In this document: positions 35,025 to 43,158 of the stretch, piece after piece
Layout: each line of letters begins with the position of its first letter
Position numbering within the stretch: the first letter of the stretch is position 1
NCBI GenBank assembly: GCA_017304475.1
Contig: JAFKKV010000013.1
Coordinates: forward strand, 62,001-126,000
Length of the DNA: 64,000 bases
Direction of reading: 5' to 3'
Source: Hyphomicrobiales bacterium
GTDB lineage: Bacteria; Pseudomonadota; Alphaproteobacteria; Rhizobiales; Phreatobacteraceae
Translations under genes and position numbers: made by a program
Notes under the pieces: model-generated
Told to the model about the DNA's origin: nothing
Databases searched by the model: none
What the model saw: only the letters and a program-made list of their open reading frames with translations

Positions 35025-36430
35025 TCGGGGCAACGGCGCAGCACTTCGCCGTCGAGGTCGATACGGTCGTCGTCGAGCCGCTTGATCGGCACGCTGCGGC
35101 CGACGGTGCCGACGACATAGTCGCCATCGGCGACGCCGACTTCGGTGATCGCCTGCTCCTGCTCGCCGGCCAGGCGGAGCGATCGCGCGGTAATGCGGGT
35201 GACCCGGTCGCCACCGGCCTTGCAGGCGGCCTCGTCGCCGAACGAGCCTTCGAAACCGAAAACCCGCATGCGTGCGCCGCCGGTCAAGACCCCGAGGGCG
35301 GTCCAGGTGTCGAGGGCCCGCTCGATATCGGCCGGGCACGAGGCCGCCGGGTCGGAGAACACGCCGCGCAGCAAGGTGGAGGCGAACCTGGTCGTGCCGC
35401 GATTGAAGCTGCAGGCGTGAACCGCCCGGTTGGCGAGGTCGATCGTCACCGAGACCAGCGTCTCGTCGGGCTTGTAGCTGCCGGAGACGAAGATCACCTC
35501 GCCGCGCCGCTCGACCGGCGTGGTCAGCGTCATCTTGAAGGTCCAGCCGAGCGCTTCGGGCTCGAGCAGGGCTGCGAGCGCGTCGGCCACCGGCGTGAAG
35601 TTGAAGAAGCGGAAGCCGCGATCGGCGCGCACCCAGGGTTGCCGCCCGACCCACCAGGTCAGCGCATCCAGCGAACCGGCAATGACCAGCCGCTCGAACT
35701 GGATCGGTTCGCCCGGCGTCAGCGACCAGCGGGCGTCGAGCAGGCTGGTGCGGGCCTGGGCGGTGACGATCAGCCGGCCGTTGTCGACCACGAAACTGGG
35801 ATCGGCGGCGCAACTGTCCTCCCGATCGGTCACCGAGAAGCGCTCGCGTGTCAGCGAGACATAGACACGCGCATAATCGCAGCCAGTGGTATCGGCGGTG
35901 CCGCGCAGCACCACGACGTCGGCGTCGCCGACCTGAAAGACCTTGGCCTCGCAGCACTCGACGAAGGTCGCCAGCGCCGCGTCGACCCGCTGGCCGGCAA
36001 TGCTGACGCGCCGCCCGTCGGAAAAGCCGACCGGCGCCCCGGCCTGGCGGAAGGTGGTGACCTCCATCGGCCCGAAACGCGTCGCCACCGTCTGTTGATG
36101 CGCCGCCCGCGCCTTGCCGGCCCGAATGCGCTTTTCCAGGTCGACGTCGCGCACCAGCGCGCCGAAATGGCGGAAGGCCCGGTCGGGCGGGTCGCGGAAA
36201 CCGGCCTGGCGGACATAGGCCGCGATCGCCGCGGACAGCGCCTCCGAGCTTTCTCCGTCGACCGGCCCCTGGAACAGGCCAAGGGTCTTCAAATCCTCCT
36301 GCAGCGCACGAATCTCGGCTTCCTGGGCCGCGGCGCCGAAGGCCATGCCGAACAGCAGGGCAGCGGCGGCGAACAGGCCGGTGAAGGCCGCGGCGAGACG
36401 GCCGAAATGGCCGCCGATCCACGCGCTCAC
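35021..36430 (-). CDS. Exported protein with peptidoglycan-binding-like N-terminus, function unknown
   Basis: A 469-residue protein with a signal peptide (about 1-36, ending GAAAQ). Residues about 38-75 (IRALQEDLKTLGLFQGPVDG, then SAAIAAYVRQAGF) look like a peptidoglycan-binding-1 repeat. The rest is rich in beta strands and includes several cysteines (ECCEA, GCDYARVYV, DSCAADPS, HACSFN, ASCPAD), suggesting disulfides in the periplasm. The sequence DETLVSVTIDLANRAVHACSF recalls strand-rich secreted domains, but I recognise no family. It is divergent from the CDF transporter gene and coupled to the formamidase-like gene. Probably cell-wall-associated. Confidence 0.75.
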   Translation of the reverse strand: MSAWIGGHFGRLAAAFTGLFAAAALLFGMAFGAAAQEAEIRALQEDLKTLGLFQGPVDGESSEALSAAIAAYVRQAGFRDPPDRAFRHFGALVRDVDLEKRIRAGKARAAHQQTVATRFGPMEVTTFRQAGAPVGFSDGRRVSIAGQRVDAALATFVECCEAKVFQVGDADVVVLRGTADTTGCDYARVYVSLTRERFSVTDREDSCAADPSFVVDNGRLIVTAQARTSLLDARWSLTPGEPIQFERLVIAGSLDALTWWVGRQPWVRADRGFRFFNFTPVADALAALLEPEALGWTFKMTLTTPVERRGEVIFVSGSYKPDETLVSVTIDLANRAVHACSFNRGTTRFASTLLRGVFSDPAASCPADIERALDTWTALGVLTGGARMRVFGFEGSFGDEAACKAGGDRVTRITARSLRLAGEQEQAITEVGVADGDYVVGTVGRSVPIKRLDDDRIDLDGEVLRRCPE

Positions 36431-36519
36431 GACCGGACCTCGGCGAGGACCATGCCGGATTGACCCACGGTACGCCGCGTCCTACGGCTCATGGCCATGT
36501 TTCGACGGGCCCCTGTGCG

Positions 36520-37920
36520 ATGACATCGATCAAACAAAAAGCAGCCCTCGCATCCATTGCGATCACCATCGCGCTGACCTTGGCGAAACTCGCGGTCGGC
36601 CTGGCGAGCGGCTCGATCGCCATTCTCGCCGAAGCGGCCCACGGTCTCGTCGACACCGCCGCGACCCTCCTCACTTTCTACGCCGTGAGGCTCGCCGACA
36701 AGCCCGCCGACGAAGAACACCAATACGGCCACGGCAAGGTGGAATCGATTGCAGCCCTGGCCGAGACGGCATTTCTGTTCCTGGTCTCGGGGGTCGTGGT
36801 CACCGAAGCCTTGCGCCGCCTGATCGACGGCGGCACGCCGGTCGAGGTCACGCCGGTCATGGCGCTGCTGATGGTCGCGGTCATCGCCGTCGATTTCTGG
36901 CGCTCGCGCATCATGGGCCGCATCGCCGAGGAGACGCATAGCCACGCGCTCGAATCCGGCGCCCTGCACTTCACCGCCGACATGGGCAGTTCGGCAGTGG
37001 TGCTCGCCGGCCTCGCGTTCGTCTGGCTCGGCTATCCCAAGGCCGACGCGATCGCCGCCATTCTGGTGGCGATCTTCATCTGCGCGATGAGCTGGCGGCT
37101 CGGCCGCAGGACCATCGATGCCTTGATGGACGCGGCCCCCAAAGGGGCGACCGAGGCCATCGCCGCCGCCGTCGACGCGGTTCCCGGCGTGGTGGCGATC
37201 AACCAGATCAGGCTGCGCCAGGTCGGCCCGGAAGTGCTGGCCGAGATCATGGTCAAGGTCAGCCGCACCTTGCCGCTCGAGCGTGTCGCCGCGCTGAAAG
37301 CGGATATCGCCGCCGCGGCGGTCGCGGCCCATCCCGGCACGCGCCCGACGGTGACGGCGGATCCGGTCGCGCTCGACGACGAAACCGTGCTGGAACAGGT
37401 TCATCTGATTGCCCGCACCGAGAACCTTGCCGTCCACCATGTCACCGTACAGCACCTCGGCGAGCGCCTGTGCATCGGGTTGGACCTGGAGGTTGACGGC
37501 ACGATGACACTGGGTGCCGCGCATGAGGTGGCGAGCCGGCTCGAGCGGGCGATCCGTGGCGAACTGGGCTCGGATGTCGAGGTCGAGACCCATATCGAGC
37601 CGCTGCAGGCGGAACTGCTGGCGGGCGGCGAATGCGACCCCGCGCTGGTGACCGATATCGCCCGAGCGCTGTCGACGCTTGCCGCGGAAACCGGACTGAT
37701 CGAGGACGTCCACAGCGTCCGGGCGCGCTCGACCGAGGCCGGCCTGGTGGTGATCTACCATTGCCGTGCCGATCCTGGCCTGCCGGTCTCCCGGGTTCAT
37801 GAGGCGGTCGACCAGATCGAGCGGCGGTTCCGCCGCGCGCATCCGCGCGTGCTGCGGGTCGTCGGCCATACCGAGCCGCCGCGCGCCTGGGCTCTTCCAT
37901 CCGGGCGGCCCGGGACATAG
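36520..37920 (+). CDS. CDF-family zinc/cation efflux transporter with three C-terminal dimer-like domains
   Basis: A 466-residue cation diffusion facilitator. Six transmembrane helices fill about residues 8-200. The transport site shows His41-x3-Asp45 in helix 2 (AHGLVD) and His150-x3-Asp154 in helix 5 (HFTAD), the HD-HD pattern known for zinc-specific carriers. HQYGHGKVES is the family loop. The cytoplasmic part is unusually long: a ZT_dimer domain (about 210-290), a second, canonical one (about 296-372, with HHVTVQHLGERLCI and AHEVASRLERAI) and a third (about 385-460, with HSVRARSTEAGLVVIYHC). The ATG at 36520 is chosen over 36460 because it opens the first helix. Regulation is not visible. 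Confidence 0.9.
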   Translation: MTSIKQKAALASIAITIALTLAKLAVGLASGSIAILAEAAHGLVDTAATLLTFYAVRLADKPADEEHQYGHGKVESIAALAETAFLFLVSGVVVTEALRRLIDGGTPVEVTPVMALLMVAVIAVDFWRSRIMGRIAEETHSHALESGALHFTADMGSSAVVLAGLAFVWLGYPKADAIAAILVAIFICAMSWRLGRRTIDALMDAAPKGATEAIAAAVDAVPGVVAINQIRLRQVGPEVLAEIMVKVSRTLPLERVAALKADIAAAAVAAHPGTRPTVTADPVALDDETVLEQVHLIARTENLAVHHVTVQHLGERLCIGLDLEVDGTMTLGAAHEVASRLERAIRGELGSDVEVETHIEPLQAELLAGGECDPALVTDIARALSTLAAETGLIEDVHSVRARSTEAGLVVIYHCRADPGLPVSRVHEAVDQIERRFRRAHPRVLRVVGHTEPPRAWALPSGRPGT

Positions 37921-37977
37921 GTTCAGGACATCGACGACATCGATCGTCCGACGTCGATGACCTCTGGAGTGCCCACC

Positions 37978-40617
37978 ATGCGCAGTGATCAGGCGAGACC
38001 GGTCAAGCTGTCCGACTATCGCGTGCCGGATCACCGCGTGACAACGGTCGAATTGGACGTGGCGCTGCATCCGACCGCGACCCGCGTCGTGGCGCGGCTG
38101 ACCGTCGAGCGCCATCCGAAGGGACGCCCCGACGCGCCGCTCGTCTTCGACGGCGACGAGATCAGGCTCGTCTCGCTTACGCTCGACGGCGGCAGCCTGG
38201 AGAGCCCGGCCTATGAGGCGACGCCGGAGCGACTGACCATCCACCGGCCGCCGGCCGGGCCGTTCACGCTGACCATCGAAACGACCGTCGACCCCGAAGC
38301 CAATACCCAGCTCATGGGGCTCTACCGGTCCTCGGGAACCTGGTGCACCCAATGCGAGGCCGAAGGCTTCCGGCGGATCACCTATTTCCCCGACCGCCCG
38401 GACGTCCTGGCCGTCTATACGACGCGGATCGAGGCCGACAAGGCGGCAGCGCCGGTGCTGCTCGGCAACGGCAATCTCGTCGAGGCCGGCGATCTCGACC
38501 ATGGCCGCCACTATGCGGTCTGGCACGACCCGCATCCGAAGCCGAGCTACCTCTTCGCCCTGGTCGGCGGCGACCTCGCCTCGATTTCCGACCGTTTCGT
38601 CACCCGCTCGGGTCGCGAGGTCACGCTGAAGATCTATTCCGAACATGGCAAGGAGAGCCGCACGGCCTATGCCATGGATGCCCTTAAGCGCTCGATGCGC
38701 TGGGACGAGGAAGTGTTCGGCTGCGAATACGACCTCGACATCTTCATGATCGTCGCGGTCAGCGATTTCAACATGGGGGCAATGGAGAACAAGGGCCTCA
38801 ACATCTTCAACGACAAATATGTCATGGCGCTGCCGGAGACGGCCACCGACCAGGACTATGCCCATATCGAGGCGGTGATCGCGCACGAATATTTCCACAA
38901 CTGGACCGGCAATCGGATCACCTGTCGCGACTGGTTCCAGCTCTGCCTGAAGGAAGGCCTGACGGTCTTCCGCGACCAGGAATTCTCCTCCGACATGCGC
39001 TCGCGCGCGGTCAAGCGGATCGCCGATGTCCGGCTCCTGAAGGCCCAGCAATTCGCCGAGGACGCAGGCCCCCTCGCCCATCCGGTACGGCCGGAAATCT
39101 ACAACGAAATCAACAATTTCTACACGGCCACCGTGTATGAGAAGGGCGCCGAGGTGATCCGCGTCCTGAAAGTCCTGCTGGGCCCGGTCGATTTCAGGAA
39201 GGGCATGGACCTTTATCTCGCCAGGCATGATGGCGAAGCCGCGACGATCGAGGATTTCATCACCTGCTTCGCCGAGGCGAGCGGCCGCGATCTCAGCCAG
39301 TTCTTCCTGTGGTACCGGCAGTCCGGCACCCCCGAGGTGAGCGTCGAGGGCCACCACGACCCGAAGGCCGGCACCTTCACCCTCGACATCCGCCAGACCT
39401 TGAACCCGACGCCGGGCCAGCCCCACAAGCAGCCTATGGTCATTCCCCTGGCGCTCGGGCTGATCGGCCCCGACGGCGCCGAGCGGCCGCTTCTGACCGA
39501 AGAGGGCGAGAGCGTGCCCGACGTCGTCGCGCTCACCGCCAGCCGGCATCGCTTCATCTTCACGGGACATCCGACCCGGCCGACCGTCTCGATCAATCGC
39601 GGCTTCTCGGCGCCGATCAAGCTCAGCACCGACCTGACCGAAACCGACCTGCAATTCCTCGGCCGCCACGACACCGACCCCTATAATCGCTGGCAGTCGA
39701 TCCAGACGCTGGCGACCCGGTTCCTCACGGCGTCGACCGCAGCCATCGTCAGGGGCGGCGCTGCGCTTGGCTCGGCCCCGCTGATAGAGACACTCGGCGC
39801 GGTGATCGAGGATGCCGGCCGTGACCCGGCCTTTGCCGCCCAGGCCCTGAGCCTGCCGTCGGAAGCCGATATCGCCCGGGAGATCGGCGGCGACGTCGAT
39901 CCCGATGCCATCCAGACCGCGCGCCTAGCCTTGCGCCGGGCGATCAGCGACACGCTTGGGCATGATCTCGAGGCCACGCTGACCGCCTTCCGCGCTGCCG
40001 GCCCCTTCTCACCGGACGCGATGTCCGCCGGCCGCCGGGCCATCGCCAATGTCGCGCTGGACCTCTGGGCCGCCAATGGCACGGAAAGCCGGCTTGCCAG
40101 CGTCGCACAGCGGTTTGCCGCCGCCGACAACATGACCGATCGCTTCGCCGCGCTGGCCATTCTCGCCCAGCATGCCGGCGCGCGGCGCGAGGCGGCGCTC
40201 GCCAGCTTCCACGACAGCTACCAGACGGACGCCCTGATCATCGACAAATGGCTGGCCCTGCAGGCCGGCATCGCCGAACCCGGCACACTCGACCGGGTCA
40301 AGGCGCTGATGGCCGGCTCGACCATCAATTTCGGCAATCCGAACCGGCTGCGGGCGCTGGTCGGCAGCTTCGCCATGACCAACCAGACCCAGTTCAACCG
40401 ACCGGACGGCCATGGCTACGGCTTCCTGATCGACGTCGTGCTGGATGTCGATGCTCGCAACAGCCAGGTCGCTGCCAGGCTCCTGTCGGCTTTCCGCTCC
40501 TGGCGCGCCATGGAGCCGGGCCGGCGCGGCCTCGCGCAAGCGGCGCTCACGCGTGTCGCCAACACGTCCAACCTGTCGCCGGATGTCCGCGATATCGTCG
40601 AGCGTTCGCTCGGTTGA
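37978..40617 (+). CDS. pepN: Aminopeptidase N (M1 family)
   Basis: An 879-residue zinc metallopeptidase close in length to E. coli PepN (870). The exopeptidase motif GAMEN is at about 267-271 and the zinc motif HEYFH at 303-307, with the third ligand Glu in LKEGLTVFRDQEF soon after. N-terminal and C-terminal domains of the M1 family are complete, the latter helical and ending near residue 879. The ATG at 37978 has CTGGAG upstream and is preferred over 37957. Cytoplasmic; trims N-terminal residues from peptides. It is followed by a 195-base gap and the PAS-kinase gene on the same strand. Confidence 0.96.
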   Translation: MRSDQARPVKLSDYRVPDHRVTTVELDVALHPTATRVVARLTVERHPKGRPDAPLVFDGDEIRLVSLTLDGGSLESPAYEATPERLTIHRPPAGPFTLTIETTVDPEANTQLMGLYRSSGTWCTQCEAEGFRRITYFPDRPDVLAVYTTRIEADKAAAPVLLGNGNLVEAGDLDHGRHYAVWHDPHPKPSYLFALVGGDLASISDRFVTRSGREVTLKIYSEHGKESRTAYAMDALKRSMRWDEEVFGCEYDLDIFMIVAVSDFNMGAMENKGLNIFNDKYVMALPETATDQDYAHIEAVIAHEYFHNWTGNRITCRDWFQLCLKEGLTVFRDQEFSSDMRSRAVKRIADVRLLKAQQFAEDAGPLAHPVRPEIYNEINNFYTATVYEKGAEVIRVLKVLLGPVDFRKGMDLYLARHDGEAATIEDFITCFAEASGRDLSQFFLWYRQSGTPEVSVEGHHDPKAGTFTLDIRQTLNPTPGQPHKQPMVIPLALGLIGPDGAERPLLTEEGESVPDVVALTASRHRFIFTGHPTRPTVSINRGFSAPIKLSTDLTETDLQFLGRHDTDPYNRWQSIQTLATRFLTASTAAIVRGGAALGSAPLIETLGAVIEDAGRDPAFAAQALSLPSEADIAREIGGDVDPDAIQTARLALRRAISDTLGHDLEATLTAFRAAGPFSPDAMSAGRRAIANVALDLWAANGTESRLASVAQRFAAADNMTDRFAALAILAQHAGARREAALASFHDSYQTDALIIDKWLALQAGIAEPGTLDRVKALMAGSTINFGNPNRLRALVGSFAMTNQTQFNRPDGHGYGFLIDVVLDVDARNSQVAARLLSAFRSWRAMEPGRRGLAQAALTRVANTSNLSPDVRDIVERSLG

Positions 40618-40696
40618 AACGTCCCGATATCGGGCAAAAATGGCGGCCGATCGGGCTTTCATTCCTATCGTGTTAACCAAATATTTCCATTTCGGT

Positions 40697-40751
40697 GAAT
40701 CCACGACTCTAGACAGTTGACCCCAAAATCGATTCTTATGTCCCTTGATTC
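40697..40751. promoter_or_regulatory. Cluster of four GANTC methylation sites upstream of the histidine kinase gene
   Basis: GAATC at 40697, GACTC at 40705, GATTC at 40731 and GATTC at 40747, all within 55 bases just before the kinase ATG. GANTC is the target of the alphaproteobacterial CcrM methyltransferase, whose methylation state regulates cell-cycle promoters. Chance expectation in this GC-rich DNA is well below one. TTAACC at 40673, a CtrA-type half site, lies upstream. The sites are seen directly; cell-cycle control is inference. Confidence 0.6.
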
Positions 40752-40812
40752 GGGGGCGTCTGCGACATTTCTCCTGAGCAAAATCAACTGATTGTCGACG
40801 GGGGAACCGGCG

Positions 40813-43134
40813 ATGGCGCGCAATTCAGCGGCCAGCGCGGAAGCGCGGATTCATGCTATCGGCTCGCGCGGCTTCGCGCAGCCGATCAGCGCCTCGCTGG
40901 AATCGTGGCTCGCCCCCTATGAGCCGCTGCTTCGCCGCCTGGTGCCCGGCCTGATCGTCGCCTTCCTGGTGGTGATGGGCACCGGCGCGGTCCTGCAGAT
41001 CTACAACAGCCGCATCGAGGCCCTCGGCTCGGCCGCCGAAGACCTGGCGATGATCGCCTCGACCTTCGACGACGACCTCAATCATCGCGCCGCGATCGCC
41101 GCGGGCGACCTGACGGTCGCAGCCCAGGCCGCGATGAACCTGGCGAGCACGCGCGCGACCACCGGCGTCAATCGAACGCTTGTCGTCACCGACCTCTCCG
41201 GCACCATCGTCGCCGCCCTTCCCGCTCGCGCACGCAGCGCGCTCGTCGGCCGTCCGATCACCACCTTGCTCGGCAGCGCGCTGGCCAGTTCCGAGATCGA
41301 CAGCCAGCAACTGGCCATCCAGGTGACGCTCGCCGACGGCGACACCGCCCTGCTCGCCATGCGCCAGTTGCAACCGCCGTTGCTGCGTCTCTACGTGATG
41401 CAGCCGAGCGACGATGCGCTGGCCAATTGGATGCGCGCCTCGCTCCTGACCGGCACGCTGTTCACCACCACCGGATTGCTGCTGCTGATCCTGGGCCTGG
41501 CCTTCCACATCCAGACCGTGCGTGCGGCGACCGCCGACATGATCAACCAGAACGCGCGCGCCACCATCGACGCCGCGCTGGAAAGCGGCGGCTGCGGCCT
41601 GTGGGACTGGGAGATCGGCAGCCAGCAGATGTTCTGGTCGGCCTCGATGTTCGAGATCCTCGGACTGACGCCGCGCGAAGGCCTGCTGACGGTGGCCGAA
41701 CTGCAGCCGCTCTTGCACCCCGACGACAGCTATCTTGCCAATATCAGCGAACTGGTGGATCTCGATCCCACCGCGACCGTCGACTTTCAGTTCCGCATGC
41801 GCCATGCCAACGGCCGCTGGATCTGGCTGAGAGCGCGCGGCCGCAGGCTGAGCCTTGCGGGCATCCCGCATTCCCGCTTCGTCGGCATCATCGTCGACAT
41901 TACCGAGCAATTGGCGCTGGCCGAGCGCAACGCCGCCACCGACCTGCGCATCCGCGAGGCGATCGAAACCATTTCGGAGGCTTTCGTCGTTTGCGACGAC
42001 GACGAGCGCATCGTCGTCTGCAACTCGAAATTCCGCGAACTCAACGGCCTCACCGAGGACGGCGCGCGGGCCGGCACTTGCTATCACGAGGCGCTCGCCA
42101 AGGGCGGCGGCGCCAAGATCGTCGACGGCCGGGTGCTGGCGACCCAGGCCCAGGACGGCTCGCGCGACCTGGAGGTGAAGCTCGCCGACGGCCGCTGGCT
42201 GCAGATCAGCGAGCGACGCACCCGCTGCGGCGGCTTCGTCTCGGTCGGCACCGACATCACCGCCCTCAAGCATCACGAGACCGAGCTGACCGCCAGCGAG
42301 CAGCGCCTGCGCGCCAGCGTCGCCGACCTGCAGCGCAGCCAATATACGCTGGAGATCCAGACCCAGCAGCTCGCCGAGCTCGCCGAGAAATATGGCGAGC
42401 AGAAAACCCGTGCCGAAGAGGCCAACCGCGCCAAGTCCGAATTCCTGGCCAATATGAGCCATGAGCTGCGGACCCCGCTCAACGCCATCATCGGCTTTTC
42501 CGAGATCCTCAAGGAAGGCCATTTCGGGCCGATCGGCGTGCCGAAATACGGCGAATATGCCCGCGACATCTATGACAGCGGCCATTTCCTGCTGTCCGTC
42601 ATCGACGACATCCTCGACATGTCGAAGATCGAGGCCGGACGGCTGAAGCTCGACCCGCGCGAGACCTACCTGGAAGAGACCCTGGACGAGACCATGCGGG
42701 TGCTCGCCAAGATGGCCTCGGACAAGCAGATCATCATCGAGGCGGAAATTCCCGAGGGCATGGAACTGGTCGCCGACCGACGGGCGATCAAGCAGATCGC
42801 GCTCAACCTCCTGTCCAATGCGGTGAAATTCACTCCGCCCGGCGGCATGGTTTCGGTGCGCGTGCGCAAGGCCCGCGGCGTGGTGGCACTGGCCATCGAG
42901 GACACCGGCATCGGCATTCCGCGCCAGGCGATCCGCAATCTCGGCCGCCCCTTCGAACAGGTTCAGAGCCAGTTCTCCAAGAACCACAACGGCTCGGGCC
43001 TGGGCCTGGCGATCGCCAAGTCGCTCGCCGAAATGCATGGCGGATCGCTCAGGATCCGTTCGACCGAAGGCCGCGGCACCACAGTGGTGGTGCGCCTACC
43101 GGTCGCCGGCCCCAATGCCAAGGAAGCCGCCTGA
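40813..43134 (+). CDS. Membrane PAS sensor histidine kinase, PleC/DivJ/CbrA-like
   Basis: A 773-residue hybrid-less sensor kinase. Two transmembrane helices (about 45-65 and 215-235) flank an extracytoplasmic segment, followed by two PAS segments (about 258-375, with MFEILGLTPREGLL and RMRHANGRWIWL; and about 380-485). A coiled coil precedes the HisKA domain with FLANMSHELRTPLNAIIGF (His550), and the DHp helix 2 reads SGHFLLSVIDDILDMSKIEAG, the form typical of the PleC/DivJ/PdhS branch that controls DivK and the cell cycle. HATPase_c has SGLGLAIAK. The TTG at 40792 is in frame, but the ATG at 40813 follows GGGGGAA. The position between pepN and glnE is known for alphaproteobacterial cell-cycle kinases of the CbrA type, I believe; treat as inference. 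Confidence 0.9.
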   Translation: MARNSAASAEARIHAIGSRGFAQPISASLESWLAPYEPLLRRLVPGLIVAFLVVMGTGAVLQIYNSRIEALGSAAEDLAMIASTFDDDLNHRAAIAAGDLTVAAQAAMNLASTRATTGVNRTLVVTDLSGTIVAALPARARSALVGRPITTLLGSALASSEIDSQQLAIQVTLADGDTALLAMRQLQPPLLRLYVMQPSDDALANWMRASLLTGTLFTTTGLLLLILGLAFHIQTVRAATADMINQNARATIDAALESGGCGLWDWEIGSQQMFWSASMFEILGLTPREGLLTVAELQPLLHPDDSYLANISELVDLDPTATVDFQFRMRHANGRWIWLRARGRRLSLAGIPHSRFVGIIVDITEQLALAERNAATDLRIREAIETISEAFVVCDDDERIVVCNSKFRELNGLTEDGARAGTCYHEALAKGGGAKIVDGRVLATQAQDGSRDLEVKLADGRWLQISERRTRCGGFVSVGTDITALKHHETELTASEQRLRASVADLQRSQYTLEIQTQQLAELAEKYGEQKTRAEEANRAKSEFLANMSHELRTPLNAIIGFSEILKEGHFGPIGVPKYGEYARDIYDSGHFLLSVIDDILDMSKIEAGRLKLDPRETYLEETLDETMRVLAKMASDKQIIIEAEIPEGMELVADRRAIKQIALNLLSNAVKFTPPGGMVSVRVRKARGVVALAIEDTGIGIPRQAIRNLGRPFEQVQSQFSKNHNGSGLGLAIAKSLAEMHGGSLRIRSTEGRGTTVVVRLPVAGPNAKEAA

Positions 43135-43158
43135 GCGGCCGGCCCGGCTGCCGGCAGA

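Noticed and set aside
36427..39669. A 1080-codon open frame on the minus strand across the CDF and pepN genes
   Set aside because: It is antisense to two certain genes, has a low-complexity Arg/Gly/Asp/His-rich sequence and results from the codon-position bias of GC-rich DNA.
40825..43038. A 737-codon minus-strand open frame over the PAS histidine kinase gene
   Set aside because: It is antisense to a kinase with all catalytic motifs; composition is typical of a shadow frame.
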